Source: Tillus elongatus (Eukaryota; Arthropoda; Insecta; Coleoptera; Cleridae). From it: a stretch of DNA of 64,000 bases. The stretch lies in NCBI GenBank assembly GCA_964006375.1, contig OZ023262.1, positions 91,957,654 to 92,021,653 of the forward strand, written 5' to 3'. Within the stretch, counting starts at the first letter, position 1, and every line of letters starts with the position of its first letter. Shown here piece by piece: positions 38,457 through 46,576 of this stretch. Below the pieces are notes generated by a model. The model saw only the letters and a program-made list of their open reading frames with translations. It was not told the origin of the DNA and searched no databases. The position numbers and the translations under genes are program-made.

Positions 38457-38507
38457 TAACCACTATCTACATCCTTCAGAAACTCTGTAGGATGTAGATA
38501 GTGGTTA
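38457..38507. repeat. Perfect 19-bp stem-loop
   Basis: Arms taaccactatctacatcct (38,457-38,475) and aggatgtagatagtggtta (38,489-38,507) around a 13-nt loop. Two partial copies of the left arm precede it. Confidence 0.9.
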
Positions 38508-38941
38508 ACGGTTAATTTCGCAAAAACTTGCGTCAGCTATGAGGTTTCATACACAGATCGTGAAAAAGTAACGCGGACTACTTTTTTACGATCTAAAATA
38601 TTTATCCAACTCGCCAATACCTGTAAAATCCAATTCGTCTTCATAAGGCAGCTCATTTAGGTTAGGCTTATTTATTTACTTATTTATTTACTTATCTATA
38701 TAGTTATTTATTTACTTCTTTATGTACTTATCTAGTCAAACGTTCCTAATATTAGTTTCTATACTCTTTCAAGATTTCCTTGTGAAAATATTTAGTTTAA
38801 AGACGTGTTATAATGTCTAAAGTGATTGTAGAAATTGAAAATCAATTGTAATACTGCTTATATTTAAGCGACTTGTCATAAATTTGTTAATAACGAAAAC
38901 TTTACGTTTAGCTTTGTGTTGAGTAGGTTGTTGAAATAAAA

Positions 38942-39004
38942 AAACATATATTTTACAATGTTTATTTTAATTAAAAGCATATATTTTACAACGTTTGTTT
39001 TATT
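38942..39004 (-). terminator. Duplicated mRNA 3'-end signal for the integrase gene
   Basis: On the minus strand aataaaacaaacgttgtaaa (from 39,004) is followed by a second copy, aataaacattgtaaaatata. The first is identical to the 3' end of the gene at 46,577-47,065 (47,064-47,089). Confidence 0.6.
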
Positions 39005-39024
39005 ATAAAGTATTGTAATACAAA

Positions 39025-39969
39025 TTATTTTATATCTTTGCTAGTTATCCATGAGTTATGAGATTTATCAAAACCAAGCCATTTCACATACGACTTGGCG
39101 CCTTTCTTTCTGATCACTCTTTCAACTAAATAATAATCAGGGGTTGCAGTCTTTTGTAGCTCCTCTTCATAAAATCCACCACTGATTGGTTTACCTTGCA
39201 TGTCTTCTATTAAATAGGTGGTTGGATTAGTGCAGTGAACTTTAGTGATTTTAAACAGCTCCGTTGACCAACGCGGTGTATAACCTTTCTCAAATAATGT
39301 TTTAGCTTTACTTAGACGTACAACATCACCCACTTTAAATTTATTTTTGTTAAAGACTTTCAGATTCGAGTAAACTTGTTTCAGGATAGCTTCTTCATTT
39401 TTCTTGTTAACATCTTGAGGTTTTACACCAGTTGTTCGATGAACAGTAGCGTTGTAAGTAGCAGTGACATCAGGTAGTGTATTAACCCACTTGTAGGAGC
39501 CAATCAAGTTGAAATTTTTATATATCTTCTCTTTTAAGGTACGTATGACTCTTTCCACTATTGCAGCCTTCTTCACGCTATAAGTGCTGTAGTGATTAAT
39601 GTTGTATTTTTTCATTAAGGCGTTAAATTTAGCGTTATAGAATTCTAACCCAAGATCAGACTGGATGTTAGAGGGCGCTGTACTAGTAGATAAAATATCA
39701 GCCATAGCTTTAGTCACCTCTCCAGCAGTTTTAGATTTAAGAGGGCGAGTCCACACATACTTTCAAAAACAATTAATAACCACTAAAATATACTTGTAAC
39801 CAGAGTTGTCTTTGTAGTAGTCTGTAAATTCTGCTAAATCAATCTGCCACAAATCATTTAAACCTTTGATTATTGTACGTCTACGTTTAAAATTGATTCT
39901 TGCCGGTTTATATAACTCATCAATAATTTGTTTTTTGGTATCAGATGGCTCAACTGTTTTACGTCTCAT
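39025..39969 (-). pseudogene. Retrovirus-like integrase with C-terminal chromodomain, one in-frame TGA
   Basis: Would integrate the element DNA into the host. The first part (39,969-39,766) starts at ATG 39,969, overlapping the upstream stop as ATGA, and contains the first catalytic Asp in LWQIDLAEF. A single TGA at 39,765-39,763 interrupts the conserved block after VINCF. The frame then continues, unshifted, from 39,762 to TAA at 39,025, with the second Asp in IQSDLGLEFYN, the Glu in AIVERVIRTLKEK, and a C-terminal chromodomain (YLVERVI to VKWLGFDKSHNSW). The DDE residues are all present. One substitution, readthrough or an assembly error could explain the stop. About 315 codons in total, a normal size for Polinton integrases. 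Confidence 0.9.
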
Positions 39970-40415
39970 GGTGATGTTGGACTTAAAAGTATCCACTTAT
40001 CATGTAAATCTTTTAGTTTGCTGTCTATCTCACCTAGCTTCTTTTTCAACTTGTTATTCTTTAACACATCAATATCTTTTAAAACTTGAGCAGCTATCGT
40101 CTTGTCTAAATTTTTCAATTTGTTTTCAAACTCGCTTTTAAGAGCAGCTAGTTCTGATTTATGCACAGCTTCAAGGGTTATAGCGACAAGACTCTGTGAT
40201 ACTTCATCTTTATTCTTCTTATACTCATCTGCCCACACATCGACAAATTTTCTATTCACACCATCAGCAGGCTCGATAGGATCACCTACGTTACATAATT
40301 TATGGTTTTGCACATCAAAATCACCACTTGTAGTTTTCGGAAATGTTTCTCTGTGCACAATTTTGTTTAAGAAGCTGGGAGTCTTTGCAGAACGTCCGAA
40401 CTTATCGATAGACAT
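39966..40415 (-). CDS. Fibre-like coiled-coil protein, short paralogue, 149 aa
   Basis: Begins SIDKFGRSAK and carries the segment FPKTTSGDFDVQNHKLCNV, then GDPIEPADGV and KKFVDVW-like text, shared with its upstream neighbour (40,429-41,292). Repeats of this type (a beta segment followed by N-K-FVD) are typical of trimeric fibre or tail-spike stalks in bacteriophages and Polinton-like viruses. Heptad-like Leu/Ile/Lys-rich sequence from residue 75 on predicts coiled coil. It could be a receptor-binding or spike component; this is inference. Its stop overlaps the integrase start (ATGA), so the two may be translated from one transcript. Confidence 0.65.
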   Translation of the reverse strand: MSIDKFGRSAKTPSFLNKIVHRETFPKTTSGDFDVQNHKLCNVGDPIEPADGVNRKFVDVWADEYKKNKDEVSQSLVAITLEAVHKSELAALKSEFENKLKNLDKTIAAQVLKDIDVLKNNKLKKKLGEIDSKLKDLHDKWILLSPTSP

Positions 40416-40428
40416 TTTTACACTGAAC

Positions 40429-41292
40429 TTATTTTATTTGATTCCAACTAAACTCCATTTTTGATATCCGTTTATCCACCATAACCCAAACTGCTGCCAC
40501 TGCTTCCTGAACTAGATTTCTATTTATCCCTTCGATAGCACCATCGATATACTCCTTAGTCACAAACGTTTTTTAAAGTTTATTTTCAATCGTAATCACT
40601 GCTTGATTTAAATCGTCTTTAGTAGCAAACGTATTTTTCAAGTCAGCTTCAAGTTTTGAAACTGCTAGATCTATATAATCTTTTTGAAGTTTAGATATAG
40701 CGGTATCAGCCATAGCAGTAAACGTTTTCTGAAGAGGAAACACTGTTTGATGTATGTACTCCTTGATATCCTCTTTAAGACTAATTAATGTTTCATCAAT
40801 GCTAGTTTTAAGCGGAAACGAGCTGTAGGCTTCATGTTTAAGATCCATATAATTTTTCATTAATTGCTCTTGCAGCTTTTGTAGTGATTGATCAACACCA
40901 GTCTTAAGTGGAAATGAGTTATAGACTTCACGTTTAAAATCATCATAGTTTTTAAATTTATGTTCAAAGTCTTTTTTTAAAGCTTCCAACTCCGGTTTAT
41001 GTACAGCGTCAAGCAGTATAGCAATTTGAAGTGCTACAGCATCTTTGCTCACCTTATAATCAGCTTTAGTTTTCTGATAGTCAACTTTAGTTTTCTGATA
41101 GTCCTCTATCCATACATCAACAAATTTTTTACTTACACCATCTGTAGGTTCAACAGGGTCACCCACGTTACACAACTTATGGTTTTGCACATCAAAATCA
41201 CCACTTGTAGTTTTCGGAAATGTTTCTCTGTGAATAATTCTGTTTAGATGTTTTAAATTCTTTGCAGAACGTCCGAATTTATCGATCGGCAT
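40429..41292 (-). pseudogene. Fibre-like coiled-coil protein, long paralogue, in-frame TAA near the C-terminus
   Basis: The start is taken at ATG 41,292 (PIDKFGRSAK), matching the paralogue; an upstream in-frame start at 41,334 would overlap the TATA box at 41,322-41,330. It shares the fibre-type segment with the 39,966-40,415 gene. It has short internal repeats (DYQKTKVDYQKTKADY; paired SFPLKTGVDQSL and SFPLKTSIDETL, about 45 residues apart) and extended coiled coil. A TAA at 40,573-40,575 ends the frame after 240 residues. The same frame stays open for 48 more codons to 40,429, reading VTKEYIDGAIEGINRNLVQE, which looks like the natural C-terminus. Hence a nonsense mutation is likely. Confidence 0.7.
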
Positions 41293-41321
41293 TTTGAAAA
41301 TGGTGAAAAACACACAAATCT

Positions 41322-41330
41322 GTTTATATA
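41322..41330 (-). promoter_or_regulatory. TATA box of the long fibre-like gene
   Basis: Minus-strand TATATAAAC about 30-38 bp upstream of ATG 41,292, implying a leader of only a few bases. Confidence 0.6.
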
Positions 41331-42447
41331 ACACCCACTTCCTTCAGTTCTTCAATAATAGACTGAATTTCGTTGTTGTGTGCGTTATTACCAGCTGCTT
41401 GAGAAGCTACTAACAGTCTAAGTCTATCAACCAACTCGTTTATATCATCCCAGTATACATACTCTTTCTGTTTTTTTTTGTATGTAGCATGTATGGCATA
41501 CCACGGCCTAAAGTTACCGAGGAAGATCGCGCTCTAGCACCTTCTTGTTTTTCTAAAATTGGTTTTATTACATGTTGATATTTGGTAGAGGTGTTTCGTA
41601 GAACGTCTTCTTTAGGATTGTTCTCTTTTCTGTGAAGACTAGTAGTTGCCATTATGTCTGCGTAGTCACGTAAAGCTTCCCGATTGTTCAAAGCACTCAT
41701 ACCAGGTTTTCTCAAAAATATCAATTCCAACAGATGATTAGTACCGTAATATCTTCTGTCACCAACCACAATTTGAAAGGTTTCTCTATTTTTAAAATCT
41801 ACGTTAGTAACAACAAATTTAATAGGTTTGTTTCCAAGCATCCAAGTGTTGGTAGCTTTATCATAAGTAACACCATATGTTTGATCACAGGAATGATTAT
41901 CTGTAAAATATTTATCAACATAATATCTAACAACTATTGGATAGGAACTTAACATTCGTTCGTACACTGCTTTTGGTGTATTTGCAGCAGCATCTAATTT
42001 TCTATAAGCTTTAGTCACCCATAATTCAGGTTCTGGTGCCTCCGCCTCCAATTCAAACGTTTCATCATCACTAAGGAGTGGAATTTCCTCCTTTGCTGCT
42101 GTTGGTTTGACATCAACTTCAGTTTTAGTCGGTTTCTGTTCAGTTGTTTGAGTAGTAGCCAATAATGTAGCAGGTTTCTGTTGCGTTGTTTGAGTAGTAG
42201 CTAATGATGTGGTGGTTTTAGTCGGTTGGTGTTGAACAGTAGCCAATGCTGTGTTTTTCGATATATCACTCAAAGGTTTTAAGATGGGTTTATATAAACG
42301 TTGTAATGTTTCATCTGTCTCTGTTTTGCCAAGCTTCAAAGCTAAATATTTCTTTCGAATTATCTTTGATAGATCAGCTATTTTACGTTGTATATTTGGT
42401 GGTGCTACTATTTTACGGTGACGAGCAGCTTTAGATTTTTTCGACAT
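41329..42447 (-). CDS. Conserved Polinton basic protein (DUF8207-like), with a frame change at an A-run
   Basis: Starts at ATG 42,447 with a basic N-terminus (SKKSKAARHRK). A Thr/Gln/Lys-rich region with three imperfect ATTQTT..QKP repeats follows (residues about 70-110), then a folded C-terminal domain with TYGVTYDKATNTWMLG and YGTNHLLELIFLRKPG. From memory this domain is common in Polinton proteins and resembles what databases call DUF8207; its function is unknown and a virion role is possible. The zero frame stops at 41,440. At nine A residues (41,479-41,471, minus strand) the -1 frame continues for about 52 more residues to about 41,329, including INELVDRLRLL and EIQSIIEELKEV, a helical tail that looks native. 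The run contains A_AAA_AAC in the zero frame. Confidence 0.7.
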
Positions 42448-42488
42448 GTTTACTCTATGTCGAACAACTTAATACTAACGTTTTCCAG

Positions 42489-43187
42489 TCAAGTGAGATA
42501 TATAAAGTGATCAAACCCTTTGCGGTATCTTCCTTGTGTTAAATCAGAATCTTTAACGACAACCACCATATCATGTTTGTTTTGCCAGCATTCACCACAA
42601 AGGAGCTTGAACTTTTCAAAACTCATATCGGTAGTTACATGATCATCATACACATGTTTAAGATTAGTTTCATCTTGTTTAAATAAAACTATAATGTTAG
42701 CATTGTCACGCACCAATTGCTTCGGAACTTTGCTATATGTCTGACATAAGTAGAAACTGTCAATATTTTTATGTCTACCCATACAAAAATACGATTTTAT
42801 TTTATCTTGCCTATCACAGGCTACATCATCAAATATAAAAATTGAATTACTCTTTGCATCTGCAGGATCTAATATCTCTTCGTTTTCACTATACGGATAG
42901 TATCCAACACCTTTTGTAGCATCCAACACCTCCTTTAACATACTGTATTTAGGTTGATATAAAGACTTTGAGTATACGTATACGTTTTGAAATTTTAAAC
43001 CGTTGGGTTCAAACAACAAACTTAACATAACATTTGTTTTACCACATCCACTTGGACCACATATCAAACATCTAACTGTGTTTGGTAAAAGAAGTCCATG
43101 TCTTTGCTGTTTAGGTGATGGAATGGTAACAACATCATCTATGTTTGTGACTGGTAGGGTAGCTTTTGCGTGTTTAACAATACGCAT
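42489..43187 (-). CDS. DNA-packaging ATPase, FtsK/HerA (A32-like) type, 232 aa
   Basis: Pumps element DNA into preformed capsids in this virus group. Walker A is GPSGCGKT (residues 44-51) and Walker B is SIFIFDD (about 115-121), followed by a conserved region with CQTYSKVPKQLVRDNAN, where the sensor residues lie. The length (232 aa) is normal for Polinton packaging ATPases. It starts at ATG 43,187 and shares a divergent promoter with the PLA2-domain gene (TATATAAATA at 43,226-43,235). Its stop lies 42 bp before the next minus-strand start, and the TATA box for that gene (42,497-42,506) falls in its last codons or just beyond. The frame is intact. Confidence 0.92.
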   Translation of the reverse strand: MRIVKHAKATLPVTNIDDVVTIPSPKQQRHGLLLPNTVRCLICGPSGCGKTNVMLSLLFEPNGLKFQNVYVYSKSLYQPKYSMLKEVLDATKGVGYYPYSENEEILDPADAKSNSIFIFDDVACDRQDKIKSYFCMGRHKNIDSFYLCQTYSKVPKQLVRDNANIIVLFKQDETNLKHVYDDHVTTDMSFEKFKLLCGECWQNKHDMVVVVKDSDLTQGRYRKGFDHFIYLT

Positions 43188-43225
43188 CGTTAACTAAACT
43201 AAAACTTTTTACGAGTGCAACCATC

Positions 43226-43235
43226 TATATAAATA
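43226..43235. promoter_or_regulatory. Shared divergent TATA element
   Basis: TATATAAATA reads as a TATA box on both strands (plus TATATAAA; minus TATTTATATA). It lies about 35-40 bp from ATG 43,268 (plus) and from ATG 43,187 (minus), so one element can drive both the PLA2-domain and ATPase genes. Confidence 0.6.
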
Positions 43236-43267
43236 CTCAGATTTATCATACCTCATTAGCAGTATAA

Positions 43268-44080
43268 ATGTTGGTGTGCCAAGGTGAAGGTCTTGTTAAC
43301 ACAGCCATCAACAAATTACCTGTTGAGCTGCATGTTCCTGGTTATCAGTTTTGTGGTCCGGGTACTAAACTTAAAGAATGTCTTGCTAGAGGTGATCAAG
43401 GTATCAATCCTTTAGATCGTGCGTGTCGAGATCACGATATCGCATACTCTCAATCAAAACAGTTGAGTGATAGACATCGAGCTGACGAGGTGTTGGAGAA
43501 CCGAGCGTGGGAGAGAGTAAAGTCGAAGGACGCAAGTTTTGGTGAAAAGTTAGCTGCTTGGGGTGTTACAAACACTATGAAAGTTAAAAGAAAGCTTGGT
43601 ATGGGTTTAACCCCAAAGACAACCACCAAACGTAAACGTAGCAGTAAAAAAGTAAAATGTGGCGGTAAAATACCATTTAAAAACATAATAAATTTAATGA
43701 AAGGTGCCATAGCTGTGGGTGCGGAAGTTCCAGCTGTAAAAAATTTACTACATGTAGCGAGAAAAGTAATTAAAAATGCTGGTGGTCGTAAGAAAGTCAA
43801 GACACCCAGAGTTATTCCAGTGCCGAAAAGTGGAGGTTTCCTTCCACTACTACCTTTAATTTTCGGTGGTCTATCAGCGCTAGGCGCTCTAGGTGGTGGT
43901 GCTGCAGGCATTGCTAAAGCAGTTAACGATGCTAAATCAGCCAAACAAAAATTGGAAGAAGCAAAACGTCATAACCAAACGATGGAGGCTATTGCTGTTG
44001 GTCAACGAGGTAGTGGCTTGTATATGAAGAAACAGCGAAGCGGTTTCGGTTTGTATTTACATAAACCAAAAAACGTGTAA
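43268..44080 (+). CDS. Phospholipase A2-domain capsid protein, 270 aa
   Basis: Residues 20-60 form a parvovirus VP1-type phospholipase A2 domain: calcium loop YQFCGPGT (26-33) and catalytic His-Asp in CRDHDIAY (53-60, His56). In viruses such domains breach the endosomal membrane during entry. A very basic stretch (TKRKRSSKKVK) follows, then a hydrophobic, Gly/Ala-rich segment (FLPLLPLIFGGLSALGALGG, residues about 196-215) suited to membrane insertion. The C-terminus, with Gly-Leu-Tyr motifs, recalls adenovirus pVI-like minor capsid tails. The last codons contain A_AAA_AAC (44,068-44,074), four bases before the stop, and the protease frame overlaps here. It is the first gene of the plus-strand morphogenesis cluster and has an intact frame. 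Confidence 0.88.
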   Translation: MLVCQGEGLVNTAINKLPVELHVPGYQFCGPGTKLKECLARGDQGINPLDRACRDHDIAYSQSKQLSDRHRADEVLENRAWERVKSKDASFGEKLAAWGVTNTMKVKRKLGMGLTPKTTTKRKRSSKKVKCGGKIPFKNIINLMKGAIAVGAEVPAVKNLLHVARKVIKNAGGRKKVKTPRVIPVPKSGGFLPLLPLIFGGLSALGALGGGAAGIAKAVNDAKSAKQKLEEAKRHNQTMEAIAVGQRGSGLYMKKQRSGFGLYLHKPKNV

Positions 44081-44448
44081 AGTGTTTACCAGCAAGACCT
44101 CTAACAAATATAGATCTTGTGAAATTTGCTGGTAAAATGAAAATTCCATATTTTAGAGGTGTATACATGCGAGATACTTTACCATCGAATGGATCACGCA
44201 AGAATGAATCATTTATCATGAATTTGCAAACAAACAAAGAGCCAGGTAGTCATTGGGTTGCAGTTAAGAAACGTGGTGACACAGCCGTGTACTTTGACTC
44301 ATATGGAAACTTGAAGCCACCAAATGAACTGTTGTATTATCTTAAAAACTGTACTATATTGTATAATCATGATGTATATCACAAGTATAATACTTATAAT
44401 TGTGGCCACTTATGTTTAAAATTTTTAAATAAAAGACTTAAACAGTAG
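44065..44448 (+). CDS. Adenain-like cysteine protease (C5 type), possibly made by -1 frameshifting
   Basis: Would cleave capsid precursors during maturation. The catalytic triad is visible in order: His in GSHWVA (codon 44,251), Asp in YFDSYG (codon 44,296) and Cys in YNCGHLCL (codon 44,401). The conserved N-terminal text (LTNIDLVKFAGKMKIPYFRG) begins upstream of the first ATG (44,137). The frame is open back to 44,065, overlapping the last five codons of the PLA2-domain gene, so translation from that ATG would omit conserved sequence. The zero-frame heptamer A_AAA_AAC at 44,068-44,074 would feed ribosomes into this frame by a -1 slip. A GTG at 44,119 or ATG 44,137 are alternative starts. The stop is at 44,446-44,448. 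Confidence 0.88.
   Translation, partial: TKKRVKCLPARPLTNIDLVKFAGKMKIPYFRGVYMRDTLPSNGSRKNESFIMNLQTNKEPGSHWVAVKKRGDTAVYFDSYGNLKPPNELLYYLKNCTILYNHDVYHKYNTYNCGHLCLKFLNKRLKQ
44068..44136 (+). promoter_or_regulatory. Candidate -1 ribosomal frameshift signal
   Basis: The slippery heptamer A AAA AAC (44,068-44,074) lies in the zero frame of the PLA2-domain gene. A 10-nt spacer follows, then an 11-bp perfect stem: tttaccagcaa (44,085-44,095) with ttgctggtaaa (44,126-44,136), loop 30 nt. The shifted frame is exactly that of the protease. The element has decayed genes, so chance or mutation cannot be excluded. Confidence 0.55.
44427..44435 (+). promoter_or_regulatory. TATA-like box of the penton gene
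   Basis: aaataaaag 30-38 bp before ATG 44,465, inside the end of the protease gene. Confidence 0.4.
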
Positions 44449-44464
44449 TATCTGTGTTTCAGTC

Positions 44465-45244
44465 ATGGCGCGTACGTTTGCTTTGAAGGGTTCTACGTCC
44501 TCTTTATCGATGGAAATATTTCCACCGTTAGTATTAAAACCACACTTTGAGTATTCGCTCGCGCTTGCAAACTTTCATACATATAACACTATACCAAACA
44601 TAGAACGTGGGTGTAATAAGTTTCATTATTTTTCTGCTGTGAGTGGTAGAAAGATTCGACAAGAAATAAGTATTCCAGATGGTTCATATGAAATCAGTGA
44701 TATCGAGAAATACATTCAGAATGAGTTGTTACGACGTTATATTAAAGATAAACATCTGGACCCTGCAGTAGAACACAACATCGATGTGGTAAAACTGTTT
44801 TCGCTAAAAGCCAACAACAACACTTTGAAATGTGAGATTACATGTCAGTATGATATAGACTTTTCTACCGATGCTTCAATAGCACCAATATTGGGATTTT
44901 CTAAACAACGTCTTGCTACAGGTAAACTTTACGTTTCCAATTTACCCGTAGAAATTGTACGAGTAAAGACGATTCGTTTGGAATGCAACATAGTAGATGG
45001 TTCTTACCACGATGGAAAACCTACACATACAGTATATGAGTTTGCTCCTATGGTAGACCCTGGTTATGCGATTGATATAAAACCATATAGTAAGGTTTTT
45101 ATGCCTCTTACCACACGTATCATTTCGCATATAAATGTAAACATTATCGATCAGAATTCAGTACCTGTGAACTTTCAAGGTGAGGAGATCATTGTGATAT
45201 TGGAGTTGAAAGAGACACCAACATATTATGCTGATTATAAATAG
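44465..45244 (+). CDS. Minor capsid (penton) protein, single jelly-roll type, 259 aa
   Basis: Expected to form the pentameric capsid vertices. The translation has the conserved N-terminal pattern of Polinton pentons (IFPPLVLKPHFEYSLALANF, then YNTIPNIERG), alternating beta-rich sequence throughout, and the GSYEISDIEKYI segment at about residue 75. It ends in a beta-rich stretch (NFQGEEIIVILELKET). Assignment rests on this resemblance and on its place directly before the major capsid gene. Its last 17 bases overlap the first start codon of the capsid frame (45,228). The frame is intact. Confidence 0.8.
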   Translation: MARTFALKGSTSSLSMEIFPPLVLKPHFEYSLALANFHTYNTIPNIERGCNKFHYFSAVSGRKIRQEISIPDGSYEISDIEKYIQNELLRRYIKDKHLDPAVEHNIDVVKLFSLKANNNTLKCEITCQYDIDFSTDASIAPILGFSKQRLATGKLYVSNLPVEIVRVKTIRLECNIVDGSYHDGKPTHTVYEFAPMVDPGYAIDIKPYSKVFMPLTTRIISHINVNIIDQNSVPVNFQGEEIIVILELKETPTYYADYK

Positions 45245-46548
45245 TAGTAATCAAACCGCTCCAGCTTCAGTATCTTCGCTACCTGAGTCGAAAGCGGTTC
45301 TATCTTGGGAGAACATACAGTTTCTACAATCATTGGGTTACGATGTTAAGCAAACTACATATATTCGCAGACCCTGTGCACGACGAGTCAATCAGAGGGG
45401 AAGAAATACACACATACGCTCCTCAAACCAGATCGTTTGACCATAATGATACCTGTGAGTTTGCAATCAACCAACAAGATATTTTTTACGATTGGTCTTC
45501 ATCTGTTCTACTGATAAATGGTAGTATTGAGACGAGTGGTACGATTGGAACTGTAGAAGTAACGTCTAATGCAGCAGCTCATTTGTTTTCCTCTATTGCG
45601 GTTGAAATGTGTAATCAGATTATTGAACATGTGAGAAATCCTGGTATAGTTACATCAATTAGAACACTTTTGGAAGCAAACAGTGATGAAGCAAGAGCTC
45701 TGATTCCAGCGGGATGGCATCCAACCGAAAACAATGTGATGTTAAAAAATGAACGTTTTTGCTACTGCATACCTCTTAGCTACTTGTGTAATATTTTCAA
45801 AGACTATAAAAGAGTGCTTTTCAGTAAATTGCTTCTACGTCTCACTAGAGCTCAGAATGATAGAAATTCCTTTATTTTGATTGGTGCCGCAGATGCAGAT
45901 AAGGCATTAAAGTTTAACATTGAGTATATGGCTCTGCAGGTGAAACATATCCACCCCAGTGAAGTTATACAGCAGCAATTATTAAAGTCGATTGCTCTAG
46001 ATAAGAAAATCCTTATACCATACAGAAAATGGGAGATGTCTGAATTACCAAATCTAAATAATTCAACGAAAGACTTGTGGTCTATTAAGACATCCTCAAA
46101 CACTGAACGACCTAGATTTGTTATTGTGATATTCCAAACAGATCGATACAGTAACGTTAGAAAAGACATCAACGAGTTTGATCATGTGGGTATTCGAGAT
46201 ATAAGACTTCACTTAAATTCGAAACAAATCCCCACAGAGGGTATGAACCTGAACTTTAACCAAGCAAATTACGTCGAGGCATATAGAAACATGATTGAGT
46301 TTCAACGTTCGTATGTTGGCAGAGAACCACAGCCTACCTTGGATTACAAGTCTTTCCTAAAATATCCCATGTTTGTATTTGATTGCTCCAAGTATAGCGA
46401 CTCTATAAAACCTTCTACTGTGGATATCAAATTGGAAATGGAAAGTACTACCAACTTTCCCACTCACACGAAATGTTTTTGTGTAATTATACATGATTGC
46501 GTCATCGAGTATGCCCCACTCTCCAACATCGTACGCTATATAATGTAG
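45228..46548 (+). pseudogene. Major capsid protein, double jelly-roll type, frame break near 45,355
   Basis: The hexon-like shell protein. The short N-terminal part is in the frame from ATG 45,228 (SWENIQFLQSLGYDVKQ at about 45,306-45,356). The remaining roughly 395 residues are in the +1 frame, open upstream to about 45,235 and containing ATG 45,343, with HDESIRGEEIHTYAPQTRSF, the HNDTCEFAINQQDIFY block, and beta-rich text to TAG 46,546-46,548. The change of frame falls within about 45,345-45,370. A one-base insertion, a two-base deletion or, less likely, +1 frameshifting would explain it. Translation from ATG 45,343 alone would still give 401 residues. Total length of about 440 codons is normal for this family. 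Confidence 0.85.
46537..46544 (+). promoter_or_regulatory. TATA box of the 46,577 gene
   Basis: TATATAAT, 33-40 bp before ATG 46,577, overlapping the capsid stop codon. Confidence 0.5.
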
Positions 46549-46576
46549 CTGTAAGGATGCTGCAATCACTTTCACG

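Larger units (their letters stand above)
38246..39020. other. Intergenic region with tandem repeats, a perfect hairpin and a TTTA-rich tract
   Basis: Holds the 3' end of the leftmost gene, three copies of a ctatctacatcct phrase (38,349-38,475), a perfect stem-loop (38,457-38,507), a ttatttatttact tract (38,670-38,725), and duplicated 3'-end signals of the integrase gene (38,940-39,004). Confidence 0.7.
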
